From contig NZ_SSHJ01000005.1 of the NCBI RefSeq assembly GCF_005925345.1, positions 185,755 through 249,754 on the forward strand: a DNA stretch of 64,000 nucleotides, given 5' to 3'. The notes beneath the pieces are model-generated. The model was not told the origin of the DNA, did no database searches, and saw only the letters and a program-made list of their open reading frames with translations. The position numbers and the translations under genes were made by a program. Every line of letters starts with the position of its first letter. Position 1 is the stretch's first letter. This stretch comes from Pedobacter ureilyticus (lineage in GTDB: Bacteria > Bacteroidota > Bacteroidia > Sphingobacteriales > Sphingobacteriaceae). Of the stretch, positions 17,027 to 26,023 are shown piece by piece.

Positions 17027-18052
17027 ATGGAGAACAATTTATTTTTAGACGCAGCATTTTCAAAACAAACAGAACGACCACCGGTATGGATGATGAGACA
17101 AGCCGGTCGTTTTATGCCACAATACTGGGAAATTAAAAACAAGTACTCTTTTTTAGAAATGTGCAAAACTCCAGAAATTGCTGCTGATGTGACCATGTTG
17201 CCCGTAGATTTATTGGGTATAGACGCAGCGATTTTGTTCTCTGATATTTTGGTTACCGGCGAGGCAATGGGAGGAGATTTAAGCTTTACCCAGGGCGTGG
17301 GACCTAAATTTGCCAACCCGGTGCGTACCGAGGCAGATATTGATGCGCTAGCAACGGATTGTTTGGATAAACTACAATATGTTGCAGATGCGATTAAAGT
17401 CATTCAGCAACGGTTAAATGGCAGCATTCCGTTAATTGGCTTTGCTGGTGCGCCATTTACGGTGATGAGTTATTTGGTAGAAGGCGGCTCGTCTAAAGAT
17501 TTCAAGTTAACGAAGTTGTTGATCCACAACCATCCAGAATTAGCGCATAAATTGTTGGCTAAAATTGCAAAGGTAACTACCGACTATTTAAACTTACAGA
17601 TCGAGGCTGGTGTAAATGCTTTGCAACTGTTTGATAGTTGGGCTTTAGCGCTGTCTTGGAATGATTATCAAGAATTCTCGCACCAATATAACCAACAAAT
17701 TACTGCTGGTTTAAATAGAACAAACATTCCGGTAATTTCTTTCTGTAAAGGAAGCTCTGTTTTTGCACCAATTATGGCAGAAGCTAAACCTGATGTAATT
17801 TCTGTGGATTGGAATGCTGATTTGTTGAACATCAAAAAGGCTTTGCCAGCGGGAATTGCGGTACAAGGAAACTTAGATCCTCATATTTTGTATGCAGACC
17901 AGCCGGTAATTAAAAAACACATTCATCAACTATTTGAAAGAATGCGTGGCGAGAATGGATTTATTTTTAACCTAGGTCACGGTATCATGCCTGATATTCC
18001 TTTCGATAATGTAAAATATGCTATCGACGTAGTGAAAGCGTTTCGTTATTAG
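17027..18052 (+). CDS. hemE: Uroporphyrinogen decarboxylase
   Basis: Removes four carboxylates from uroporphyrinogen III to give coproporphyrinogen III. 341 aa. The N-terminal signature PPVWMMRQAGRFMPQYW and the conserved AAILFSDIL, GFAGAPFTVMSYLVEG, and FNLGHGIMPDIP are all present. It is five bases behind the TPR gene, so the kinase, regulator, TPR and hemE genes probably form one operon. Confidence 0.95.
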   Translation: MENNLFLDAAFSKQTERPPVWMMRQAGRFMPQYWEIKNKYSFLEMCKTPEIAADVTMLPVDLLGIDAAILFSDILVTGEAMGGDLSFTQGVGPKFANPVRTEADIDALATDCLDKLQYVADAIKVIQQRLNGSIPLIGFAGAPFTVMSYLVEGGSSKDFKLTKLLIHNHPELAHKLLAKIAKVTTDYLNLQIEAGVNALQLFDSWALALSWNDYQEFSHQYNQQITAGLNRTNIPVISFCKGSSVFAPIMAEAKPDVISVDWNADLLNIKKALPAGIAVQGNLDPHILYADQPVIKKHIHQLFERMRGENGFIFNLGHGIMPDIPFDNVKYAIDVVKAFRY

Positions 18053-18130
18053 CTTCTATTGAAGTAGGTTTGATTAGGAATTTGTATTTAATTATATTTG
18101 AGTGTTAGTTAGCTATTAAATTGTTTTGAA

Positions 18131-18310
18131 ATGAGAAGAGCAGAAGTAATTAATACAATACAAGAAATGCCTGATGAATTTTCGGCAGAAGAGTTGATAG
18201 AGCGTATTTTATTACTCCAAAAGATAGAGGAAGGCTTAGATCAAGTTAAGAAGGATAATGTGTTATCAGAAGAAGCCGCTGCGAAAAGATTAGAAAAATG
18301 GCTAAAGTAG
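18131..18310 (+). CDS. Probable antitoxin of a ParE/RelE-type module
   Basis: A 59-aa acidic, helical protein (MRRAEVINTIQEMPDEFSAE at the start, ending AAAKRLEKWLK). It precedes the toxin gene and its last 13 bases overlap the toxin start, the common order for type II toxin-antitoxin pairs. The LIERILLLQKIEEGLDQVKK stretch resembles antitoxins of the short helical kind found beside ParE toxins in Bacteroidota. No DNA-binding domain was recognised. Confidence 0.68.
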   Translation: MRRAEVINTIQEMPDEFSAEELIERILLLQKIEEGLDQVKKDNVLSEEAAAKRLEKWLK

Positions 18311-18585
18311 TTTGGACTGAAAAGGCGATTGAAGATTTAGAAAATATAGCTAGCTTTCATAGTCAATATTCGGAAAATTATACATCTTCACTGATTAAAA
18401 GATTGTTTAACAAACCTAATCTCTTGAGACAAATGCCCGAAATGGGAAGGCTCGTTCCAGAAAAAAATGATTTGTCAATTCGCGAGCTAATCATCGGCAA
18501 TTATCGAATAATCTACCAATATCAAAGTGTATTAGATTCGATTTCTATTCTTACTGTTCATCATTCATCTGTTCCATTTAAATAA
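18298..18585 (+). CDS. ParE/RelE family toxin
   Basis: 95 aa. The fold pattern of this family is visible: an N-terminal WTEKAIEDLENIASFHSQYS, a helix LIKRLFNKPNLLRQMPEMGR, and the strands IRELIIGNYRIIYQYQ and ISILTVHHSS. ParE toxins act on DNA gyrase and RelE toxins on ribosome-bound mRNA; the sequence resembles ParE more because the RelE catalytic residues are not apparent. The module separates hemE from hemJ. Confidence 0.8.
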   Translation: MAKVVWTEKAIEDLENIASFHSQYSENYTSSLIKRLFNKPNLLRQMPEMGRLVPEKNDLSIRELIIGNYRIIYQYQSVLDSISILTVHHSSVPFK

Positions 18586-18593
18586 TTATTTTA

Positions 18594-19142
18594 ATGGAAG
18601 CATATTACTTTTATATCAAAGCAACACACATTGTATTCATGGTAAGCTGGATGGCCGGCTTATTTTATGGTGTTCGCTTGTTCATCTATCATACAGAGGC
18701 TAAGCAAAAGCCTGAGCCAGATAAAACTATTTTAACTAACGAGTACGCTAAAATTACTGCAAGGCTGTGGAGTATCATTACCACGCCAGCCATGATTTTA
18801 ACCGTAGCGGCAGGCACGCTAATGCTGTATTTAGTGCCTGGTTTGCTTTTAAACCCATGGATGCACGTAAAACTAGGTTTTGTACTTGCTTTGTTGGTTT
18901 ACCACTTTATTTGCCAGCGAGTAATGAAAAAACTGCGCAAAGGTACTTCTACTTGGACCTCTAACCAATTGCGCTTATGGAACGAAGTAGCTACCATTTT
19001 GTTGGTGGCTATTGTATTTACCGTAATCTTAAAAAGTGCGGTAGATTGGGTGTATGGCTTAATTGGTTTAATCATTTTTTCGGTGGTAATTATGATGGCT
19101 GTGAAATTATATAAGAGATACAGAGAGAAAAAAGGAGAGTAA
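18594..19142 (+). CDS. hemJ: HemJ-type protoporphyrinogen oxidase (CopD-like membrane protein)
   Basis: 182 aa with four to five membrane helices. The motif KATHIVFMVSWMAGLFYGVR contains the conserved histidine near residue 11, and NPWMHVKLGFVLALLVYHF contains a second histidine and the lysine typical of HemJ. HemJ oxidises protoporphyrinogen IX; related CopD annotations refer to the same fold. The neighbouring heme genes make HemJ the better reading. It starts nine bases after the toxin gene. Confidence 0.75.
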   Translation: MEAYYFYIKATHIVFMVSWMAGLFYGVRLFIYHTEAKQKPEPDKTILTNEYAKITARLWSIITTPAMILTVAAGTLMLYLVPGLLLNPWMHVKLGFVLALLVYHFICQRVMKKLRKGTSTWTSNQLRLWNEVATILLVAIVFTVILKSAVDWVYGLIGLIIFSVVIMMAVKLYKRYREKKGE

Positions 19143-19246
19143 AAATATCAAATAGATTGCTACGTCGTTCTTTCTCGCAACCACGTTAATAGCAATGTTA
19201 TTGCGAGAACAGTTTCTTCCGTCTGTTTCGGAAAAGTAATCTTTTG

Positions 19247-20380
19247 ATGAAAAAACATCTATTTTCTTTCTTTATCATCCTGTCTAGCTGTTCGTTGTAT
19301 GCTCAGCTAAACAATGCCTATTTATATAACCGCATTCGTCCGGCTGATAGTTTAACCAAAGAGCTACATCTTAATTTCTATAACTTCAACTACGTGAGAA
19401 ATTACGAGTATTCTAATGATTTCCACGATGGTTATACGCTTTATGGAACGCAAATAGAGCCGCAACTGGTTTATTATGCCCATCCCAACTTAGCGATTAC
19501 AGCAGGAGCTTATTTAAGAAAAGACTTTGGTAACGAACGAGGTTTGTACGATGCCAAGCCTTTATTTAGCCTTAAGTATAGCAAAAAGGATTTAACCCTA
19601 GTTTTTGGGAGTTTAGAAGGAAATATACAGCATAACTACATAGAACCTATCTACAATTTTGAGCGAAAAATTACTACACCAATTGAATACGGTACACAAC
19701 TTTTAATTGATAAAGAGAAATTTAGTTTAGATGCTTGGATTGCTTGGGAGAAAATGATTTACAAAGGAGATGCTGCAAAAGAGCACATTGTAGGCGGCTT
19801 TACTACAGATTTTACTTTGTTTAAAAGTAACGATTGGAAATTGACTATTCCTGTGCAGTCGTTATTTTATCATACCGGCGGACAGATTGATGTCCTAGAT
19901 AATATCTCGATATCTACACTATTTAACGGTGCTACCGGATTTACCTTGAGCAAGCAAATAGGTTATAATGTAAAGAAAGTGTACACCAATAATTACGTTG
20001 CTGCTTATAAAGACTTTTCGCCAACTAAGCTACGGGCTTATAATGGGGGGTATGGCTTGTGGCTAAATGCTGGCGCTGATACACGTTGGGGTAATGTAGC
20101 TGCTTCTTACTGGAAAGGAAATCAGTTTCTTACCATTAAGGGAATGCCGTTATATCAATCAGTTTCTGAGAACTTAAACAATAATGGTTTTACGCAGAAG
20201 CAGCGTAATATTTTGATGTTGAGATACGTTTATCAAAAGCAATTATTACCAAATTTATATCTTGACGTACGTTTTGAACCTCACTTTGATTTTGATAAAG
20301 CGGAGAAAAATTTACAGTTTAACCATTCTTTCTTTTTAACCTACAAGGAGAATTTTAAATTGTTCAAGATAAAAAAGTAA
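19247..20380 (+). CDS. Secreted or outer-membrane beta-barrel-like protein, function unknown
   Basis: 377 aa from the ATG at 19247. It begins with a signal peptide (MKKHLFSFFIILSSCSLYAQ, cleavage after Ala-Gln). The mature part has alternating strands rich in Tyr, Trp and Asn and ends in a pattern of aromatic residues, as in outer-membrane barrels. I do not recognise a family. It ends one base before the convergent TPR gene. Confidence 0.5.
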   Translation: MKKHLFSFFIILSSCSLYAQLNNAYLYNRIRPADSLTKELHLNFYNFNYVRNYEYSNDFHDGYTLYGTQIEPQLVYYAHPNLAITAGAYLRKDFGNERGLYDAKPLFSLKYSKKDLTLVFGSLEGNIQHNYIEPIYNFERKITTPIEYGTQLLIDKEKFSLDAWIAWEKMIYKGDAAKEHIVGGFTTDFTLFKSNDWKLTIPVQSLFYHTGGQIDVLDNISISTLFNGATGFTLSKQIGYNVKKVYTNNYVAAYKDFSPTKLRAYNGGYGLWLNAGADTRWGNVAASYWKGNQFLTIKGMPLYQSVSENLNNNGFTQKQRNILMLRYVYQKQLLPNLYLDVRFEPHFDFDKAEKNLQFNHSFFLTYKENFKLFKIKK

Positions 20381-20381
20381 G

Positions 20382-21323
20382 CTATTGTTTGGGTGGTAGC
20401 GCATTTATCTTAACCATTAAATCTGTAGCAAACTTGTTGTTTGGCGCTAGCTGTAGCACTTTTTGCAAGTCGTTTCTAGCGAATTCATATTGCTTAGTGT
20501 CGTAGTAAATGGCGCCCCTCATAATATAGGCAGAAGTGTAATTTGGATCTATTTTTATTGCTTCGGTTAAATCGGCAATAGCCAAATTATTTTCTTTTCT
20601 CTTATTATACAAAATTCCTCTATTTAGTAAGGTCTTCACATAACTCGGATTAATTTTCAGAGCCTGATTGTAATCGGCGAGTGCCAAGTCATAGAAAAAC
20701 TGTGCGGTGTACACTATTGCTCTGTTTGCCCAAGCTTCAGAAATGTTGGCATCTAGCGAAATCGTCTTGCTGAAATCTTTTACTGCATTGGTAAAATCTT
20801 TTTTTCTATAAAATATCGTTCCTCGGTTAAGATAAGCTTTGGTATAGTTAGGGTTTATTGAGATCGCTTTGTTATAATCTAACATAGCCGAGTCTAAGCT
20901 GTTCCTATCTGCATTTGCAATGCCGCGGTTGTACAGTAATTGCGCATCGTTGGGCGCTATTGCCAAACCCGCACTATAATCGGCAACGGCAGCATTATGG
21001 TTTTTTCTTAAGTTATTGCATAAACCTTTTTGAAACCAACCGTCTACATACTTGGGGTTTATTCTTAAAACTTGTGAGTAATCTTGAATAGCCATGTCGT
21101 AATTGCCAGTTTTATAAAAACACTGTCCACGATTGTACCAAGCATTAACACTATTTGGTGATTTGCTAATTACCTCGTTAAAAATTGGAATAGCTTCTGT
21201 ATATTTTCCGGTGTTATAGAGTTGAGTACCCTTGGTTAACAGGCTATTTACATCTTGAGCTTGGGCGGTAAATATTTTGCCAATGAACAAAAGGAGCATT
21301 ATGTTTTTTGATATCGTTTTCAT
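20382..21323 (-). CDS. Secreted tetratricopeptide repeat protein
   Basis: 313 aa with a signal peptide (ISKNIMLLLFIGKIFTAQAQ). At least seven TPR units follow in register, for example NSVNAWYNRGQCFYKTGNYD, YVDGWFQKGLCNNLRKNHN and YTKAYLNRGTIFYRKKDFT. TPRs form a superhelix for protein binding. Partner unknown; the gene converges with the barrel-like gene at 19247. Confidence 0.75.
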   Translation of the reverse strand: MKTISKNIMLLLFIGKIFTAQAQDVNSLLTKGTQLYNTGKYTEAIPIFNEVISKSPNSVNAWYNRGQCFYKTGNYDMAIQDYSQVLRINPKYVDGWFQKGLCNNLRKNHNAAVADYSAGLAIAPNDAQLLYNRGIANADRNSLDSAMLDYNKAISINPNYTKAYLNRGTIFYRKKDFTNAVKDFSKTISLDANISEAWANRAIVYTAQFFYDLALADYNQALKINPSYVKTLLNRGILYNKRKENNLAIADLTEAIKIDPNYTSAYIMRGAIYYDTKQYEFARNDLQKVLQLAPNNKFATDLMVKINALPPKQ

Positions 21324-21395
21324 GGTTGCTAAGGTTTGCTAACCAAATTTAGTTGTGTTGCATGGTAAAACTATCCGTATTTATGGGTATTTTAC

Positions 21396-21650
21396 CTAGT
21401 GGCGTAACAGGGCAATCAATAGAACAAGTAATGAGGTAGCGAAGCCAATAAGCAGCAAAGCGATAATCAGCTTGTTTCTTTTCTTTCCATCTGCTTTAAT
21501 ATGTAGCCAGATCAGAAAACTGGCAATGCCGAAAGGGTAGGAGATTATTGCCGCCATCCAATAAATCCAAATGTAGCCTGTACAAACAAACCAAACTGAA
21601 AAAATGGTAGCGATACTAAAAAGAAAATCGTTTTTTGTTACTTTCATCAT
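21396..21650 (-). CDS. Small membrane protein of unknown function
   Basis: 84 aa with hydrophobic segments at about 9-45 and 60-82, so two or three helices; the loop KADGKKRNK is positively charged. No family recognised. The sequence sits between two gene units on the same strand with small gaps. Two adjacent ATGs could start it. Confidence 0.5.
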   Translation of the reverse strand: MMKVTKNDFLFSIATIFSVWFVCTGYIWIYWMAAIISYPFGIASFLIWLHIKADGKKRNKLIIALLLIGFATSLLVLLIALLRH

Positions 21651-21703
21651 GCTGCGCTAGTTTGTCAAAACTAAGCAGTTTTAAGCAAGAACTACTCCGT
21701 ATT

Positions 21704-22792
21704 TTACGGTATTAATAACGGCTCTACATCAATTTTTTTGGCCAAGTTATTAAGGTCTTCTACAACAGCGTTTATCAACGGAATGCCAGATGTTTTACGT
21801 GTCAACTCAAATTGATATTCAGGCTCTCCTGGGATGATGACTTGTTTGTTTTCATCAACAGTTTTTGCGTTTTTGAAACGTCCTATCCAGTTATCTAAAT
21901 GATTTTTGAAGTCTTGTGCGGGGCGGAAACCGTCTACACGCATGGCGCCTAAGAAGTGTCCAATGCCTTCGCCCACCGGATTTGGATCTGGTTCTAAGAA
22001 AGCTACGAAAGGCGGAACCCAAGGGCCATAATTGGCACCAGAAAGCACAGCCGATAAAATATCTACCGTAGCTCCCAAGCCGTAACCTTTATGGCTGCCA
22101 TGGTCTTTATCGCTACCTAGCGGAAGTAAAGAGCCGCCTGCTTTTAGTTCATTTGGATTTGTAGAACCGTTGCCATCTTTATCTTGTACCCAGCCATCTG
22201 GAATTTCAGCATTGGCTCTCTGGGCAATCTCTAATTTACCATTTGCAGCAGCGGCGGTAGCCATATCTACCACCACCGCTGGGTATTTGCCAGCTGGAAA
22301 AGCGTAACACATCGGGTTGGTACCCAGCAAGCGCTCGTTGGCATAAGTAGGAGCAACCAGCGGACTAGCATTGGTCATGCTAATGCCAATCATATCTTTT
22401 TCTACCGCCATTAAAGCATGATAACCTGCAATTCCGAAGTGATTAGAATTTTTAACCGAAACCCAGCCGCTACCATATTTTTCTGCTTTTTCTATGGCTA
22501 CCTTCATGGCGAATGGTGCAACAACTAAACCTAAACCCGCATCGCCATCTACTGTGGCAGTGGTTGGTGTTTCGTGTATTATACGAATGTTCGGTGTCGC
22601 ATTAATTCTGTTTTTCTCCCATAAGCGATAGTAACCACTTAATCTTGCTACACCATGCGAGTCAATTCCTCTTAAATCAGAACGAACTAAAACATCTGTT
22701 GCTAAAGTAGCATGCTCATTAGAACAGCCCATTTTTTTAAAAACATCGTAGGTAAAGGTCCTTAATTTTTCTTCGCTGAAAGTAATAAACAT
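21704..22792 (-). CDS. Malate/lactate/ureidoglycolate dehydrogenase family protein
   Basis: 362 aa NAD(P)-dependent oxidoreductase of the LDH2/MDH2 family, which differs from the Rossmann-type malate dehydrogenases. The DSHGVARLSGYYRLWEKNRI region carries the catalytic histidine near 45; DGDAGLGLVVAP, SNHFGIAGYHALMA and LLGTNPMCYAFPAG are typical family motifs. The substrate (malate, lactate, ureidoglycolate or a sugar acid) cannot be told from sequence. Confidence 0.85.
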   Translation of the reverse strand: MFITFSEEKLRTFTYDVFKKMGCSNEHATLATDVLVRSDLRGIDSHGVARLSGYYRLWEKNRINATPNIRIIHETPTTATVDGDAGLGLVVAPFAMKVAIEKAEKYGSGWVSVKNSNHFGIAGYHALMAVEKDMIGISMTNASPLVAPTYANERLLGTNPMCYAFPAGKYPAVVVDMATAAAANGKLEIAQRANAEIPDGWVQDKDGNGSTNPNELKAGGSLLPLGSDKDHGSHKGYGLGATVDILSAVLSGANYGPWVPPFVAFLEPDPNPVGEGIGHFLGAMRVDGFRPAQDFKNHLDNWIGRFKNAKTVDENKQVIIPGEPEYQFELTRKTSGIPLINAVVEDLNNLAKKIDVEPLLIP

Positions 22793-22906
22793 GGTTGAAT
22801 TGTTTGGTTAACTGGTTAATCGGTTAACTGTTGAAATACCAGTCAAAAATTGTTTTGTGTTCTTTTGTGATTATAATTCTTTGTGCCTTTGTGATTAAAT
22901 TTATTC

Positions 22907-22928
22907 AATCATTTACTCATTCAAAACT
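22907..22928 (+). repeat. 22-base exact repeat, copy A
   Basis: A 22-base stretch beginning AATCATTTACTCATTC occurs identically at 27290-27311, in both cases immediately before the 3' end of a minus-strand gene (bshC here, rpmG there). Too long to be chance in a 64-kb window at this base composition is likely but was not computed. Confidence 0.7.
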
Positions 22929-22939
22929 CAACCATTCTC

Positions 22940-24526
22940 TCAGGCAAGTATCAAAGTAAAATCGCCTCCTAAAGGTTCAAAGTTTTCTATCAAGGATGAA
23001 ATAAAATCATCTCCATATTCTACGTACATTGGTGCTAAATTGGCAATACGTTCCTGTAAAGTCCCACCCGGAAACAAGCGTTTCTTGAGGTTTTCAATTT
23101 GAACAATAGATACTTCGTGGTTTCTCTTTTCGGCTTTAAAAAATTTCTTCTCTAATTTTAGAAGTTGCTTTTCGGTTTTGGCAAGCACCGCATCTGCCGA
23201 TACTTCCAATGTTTTGTCAATCTTAAATGCGTTTAATTTAATCTTATCAAATACAGCTTTGATATTGGCTTTTTCATCATTTAGATGAAGTGAAGCATTG
23301 CTGTTCGCAGCAATCCATCTTTTTTGTAGTTCTTCTGTGCTTAAGAAAATATCTTCGAAGCTAAATCCTAGTTTGTTTAAGTTAGCAAAGCTTCTTTTGT
23401 CTATCACTAATGCAGAGTTTCGAAGCAAAAGTACCGGGAAATTTACTTTATAGAAATCGAAGTTTGCTTTTAATTGCATCCAATAAGAAACTTCGGCACC
23501 GCCGCCAATGTAAGCAACATTTGGTAAAATTACCTCTTGGTAGAGAGGGCGCATGATTACATTAGGGCTAAACCTTTCGGGATGTTGTTTTATTTCCGCA
23601 AGTATTTCAGCTTCTGTAAATTTAAGCTCGGTATGGTTAACTGTATATAAATCTCCCTCCTTGATAATCCTTTCGCGAAGATTTTCCTTTAAATAAAAGA
23701 AGTTGATATCACGACCATTAACTTGGGTTTTGTAATCCCTTTCTTCTAATGTTTTGCTTGTCTCTTCGGTTAATTTAGCACTATTTTGTTGGGTAATATC
23801 GCTTATCACGATTTCTGCAAATTGTGCTTTTAAAGCAACGTCATCCGCATTAATAATAACTAAGCCATATTGCTCGAACAAACTATTTACCAATACACGA
23901 GTAGCATCGGCTAGGTTTTCGTTTTCTAAGTATGCTTTTTCTACTAGCTTGCCCAATTTTTTGCCATTTTGGCTTATACCCAAATATCCTTTATAAGCTT
24001 GTACTGCAGCGGCTACGGTTTTGGTACTTAGTCGGCCCGTTGCGCCATTTGTCTGCTGTATCCAGCTGATATTTTTTTCATCTACATGAACGTGATTAAT
24101 TTCTTCAAAATCGTGATCTTCGGTAGCCATCCAATAAATGGGAACGAAATTCTTTTCTGGATAGGCAATTTTAAGCTCCAAAGCCAAATTAATTGTAGTT
24201 ACAATTTTATAAATGAAATACAGAGGGCCAGTAAATAGGTTGAGCTGGTGACCGGTAGTAACGGTGTAGGTGCTAGCGTCAGCGAGTAATTCGATATTTG
24301 CACTAACGGCTTGGTTAACCTTTATCGACTGATATTGCTGTTGAAGTGCTTTAACCAAAACGGCTCTGTCTCCAGTAAACTGGTGCGCATCTACTGCTTT
24401 TTTTAAACCCTCTAGGTCTGGTCGGTAACTGTAAAAAGATTTTAGGAAATCCACATCGTTTACATAATCTAAAACCAGTTTAGAAAATGAATGCGTATCC
24501 TGATAAGAAATGTATTTAGCCTTCAC
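22940..24526 (-). CDS. bshC: Bacillithiol biosynthesis cysteine-adding enzyme
   Basis: 528 aa, typical length for BshC, the ligase that adds cysteine to glucosaminyl-malate in the final step of bacillithiol synthesis. Recognisable regions are TVTTGHQLNLFTGPLYFIYK near 92, IYWMATEDHDFEEINH near 150 and GGGAEVSYWMQLK near 340. The predicted coiled coil falls at about 440-490. Other bsh genes are not in the window, so they sit elsewhere in the genome. It reads from the minus strand, separated from rimO by a terminator. Confidence 0.9.
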   Translation of the reverse strand: MKAKYISYQDTHSFSKLVLDYVNDVDFLKSFYSYRPDLEGLKKAVDAHQFTGDRAVLVKALQQQYQSIKVNQAVSANIELLADASTYTVTTGHQLNLFTGPLYFIYKIVTTINLALELKIAYPEKNFVPIYWMATEDHDFEEINHVHVDEKNISWIQQTNGATGRLSTKTVAAAVQAYKGYLGISQNGKKLGKLVEKAYLENENLADATRVLVNSLFEQYGLVIINADDVALKAQFAEIVISDITQQNSAKLTEETSKTLEERDYKTQVNGRDINFFYLKENLRERIIKEGDLYTVNHTELKFTEAEILAEIKQHPERFSPNVIMRPLYQEVILPNVAYIGGGAEVSYWMQLKANFDFYKVNFPVLLLRNSALVIDKRSFANLNKLGFSFEDIFLSTEELQKRWIAANSNASLHLNDEKANIKAVFDKIKLNAFKIDKTLEVSADAVLAKTEKQLLKLEKKFFKAEKRNHEVSIVQIENLKKRLFPGGTLQERIANLAPMYVEYGDDFISSLIENFEPLGGDFTLILA

Positions 24527-24591
24527 ATTTCGAAATTAAATTAAATTTTGAAACAAGTGGCGATCTTGGATTTATTTTACACGGGGTTAAT

Positions 24592-24628
24592 AAAAAAAGG
24601 CCTCGTAGATTTTAAACCTACGAAGCCT
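24592..24628 (-). terminator. Rho-independent terminator after rimO
   Basis: On the minus strand, AGGCTTCGTAGGTTT pairs with AAATCTACGAGGCCT (two G-U pairs) and is followed by seven T residues. Similar stems occur at 40937 and 62363. Confidence 0.8.
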
Positions 24629-24644
24629 GAATATTCTCCGGGAA

Positions 24645-24682
24645 AGATTTCTCCGCACGCTGCGCAGCGTGCGAAATGACGA
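24645..24682. repeat. Half hairpin repeat with a perfect 20-base palindrome
   Basis: AGATTTCTC and GCGAAATGACG, the arms of the dispersed hairpin repeat, flank CGCACGCTGCGCAGCGTGCG (24654-24673), which is its own reverse complement. It lies in the rimO-bshC gap. Confidence 0.7.
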
Positions 24683-24689
24683 GAGAAAA

Positions 24690-26021
24690 TTATTTTACGA
24701 TTTGTCCGTACAAATCAAAATCTTCTGCTCTGTCTACTTTTACGTGTACAAAGCTGCCAATAGCTGCATAACCAGAATTTGCATCTATTAAAACTTCGTT
24801 ATCCACTTCCGGAGAGTCAAATTCGGTGCGGCCAATAAAGAAATCACCTTCTTTTCTATCTACCAATACTTTATAGGTATTGCCCACTTTTTCTTGGTTG
24901 ATATCGAACGAGATGCCTTGTTGTAGTTCCATAATGGCATCTACGCGTTCCTGTTTCACTTCTTCCGGAACATCATCTGCAAGGTCGTAAGCATGGGTTT
25001 TTTCTTCGTGAGAATAGGTAAAACAGCCTAGCCTGTCGAAACGAGTGTCGGCAACCCACTGGTACATTTCTTCGAAATCACGCTCTGTTTCGCCTGGGTA
25101 ACCGCAAATTAAAGTAGTACGCATGGCAATGTTTGGAACTCTGGCTCTGATTTCGTTAACAATATCGATGGTTTTTTGCTTGGTAGTACCGCGACGCATT
25201 GATTTCAGCATGTTGTCTGTAATGTGCTGCAATGGCATATCTAAGTATTTACAGATATTTTCACGCTCGTTCATCGCATCTAAAATTTCCATAGGGAAAC
25301 CAGCAGGATAGGCGTATTGTAATCTAATCCATTCAATACCGTTCACATCAGATAAGCGACGTAAAAGCTCATCTAAATTTCGTTTTCCGTAAATATCTAG
25401 CCCGTAATAAGTTAAATCTTGTGCAATTAAAATTAGTTCCTTAGTACCATTGGCTGCCAATATTTTTGCTTCGTTTACTAGCTCGTTCATGTCTCTCGAA
25501 ACGTGCTTTCCACGCATCAGTGGGATAGCACAAAAAGAACACGGACGGTTACAACCTTCAGCAATTTTAAAATAAGCAAAATGCGATGGTGTGGTTAACA
25601 AACGTTCGCCGATGAGTTCGTGCTTGTAATTTGCACCCAGTGTATGTAAGATGTTTTGAAGATCGTTTGTGCCAAAATAAGCATCTACATTAGTAATTTC
25701 TGCTTCTAGATCTGGTTTGTAACGTTCAGAAAGACAGCCGGTAACAATTACTTTTCCAACTTTTCCTTCTTCCTTTAACTGGCTATATTGTAAAATGGTA
25801 TCGATAGATTCTTGTTTGGCATTGTCTATGAAACCACAAGTGTTAATCACTACAATATCATCTTTCCCTAATTTATTTGCTTCGTGCTCAACATTTAGAT
25901 TATTGCCTTTCAATTGACCCATTAGCACTTCAGAATCGTAAGTGTTTTTAGAACAGCCTAGGGTAATTACGTTAATCTTTGGTTGAGCAACCTTTACTGT
26001 AGTTTTATTTTTTGTAATCAT
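24690..26021 (-). CDS. rimO: Ribosomal protein S12 methylthiotransferase
   Basis: 443 aa radical-SAM enzyme that methylthiolates the conserved aspartate of ribosomal protein S12. The N-terminal UPF0004 domain has its three cluster cysteines (TLGCSKNTYDSE, INTCGF, VTGCLSERY), the radical-SAM cluster is in EGCNRPCSFCAIP (CX3CX2C), and the C-terminal TRAM domain ends VDRAEDFDLYG. It starts two bases after the ftsY stop, so the two are one transcript. Confidence 0.94.
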   Translation of the reverse strand: MITKNKTTVKVAQPKINVITLGCSKNTYDSEVLMGQLKGNNLNVEHEANKLGKDDIVVINTCGFIDNAKQESIDTILQYSQLKEEGKVGKVIVTGCLSERYKPDLEAEITNVDAYFGTNDLQNILHTLGANYKHELIGERLLTTPSHFAYFKIAEGCNRPCSFCAIPLMRGKHVSRDMNELVNEAKILAANGTKELILIAQDLTYYGLDIYGKRNLDELLRRLSDVNGIEWIRLQYAYPAGFPMEILDAMNERENICKYLDMPLQHITDNMLKSMRRGTTKQKTIDIVNEIRARVPNIAMRTTLICGYPGETERDFEEMYQWVADTRFDRLGCFTYSHEEKTHAYDLADDVPEEVKQERVDAIMELQQGISFDINQEKVGNTYKVLVDRKEGDFFIGRTEFDSPEVDNEVLIDANSGYAAIGSFVHVKVDRAEDFDLYGQIVK

Positions 26022-26023
26022 TT

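Noticed and set aside
18131..18310. Antitoxin frame as a chance shadow of the toxin region
   Set aside because: It is in a different frame with its own ATG, ends in overlap with the toxin and has a coherent helical composition, so it was kept as a gene.
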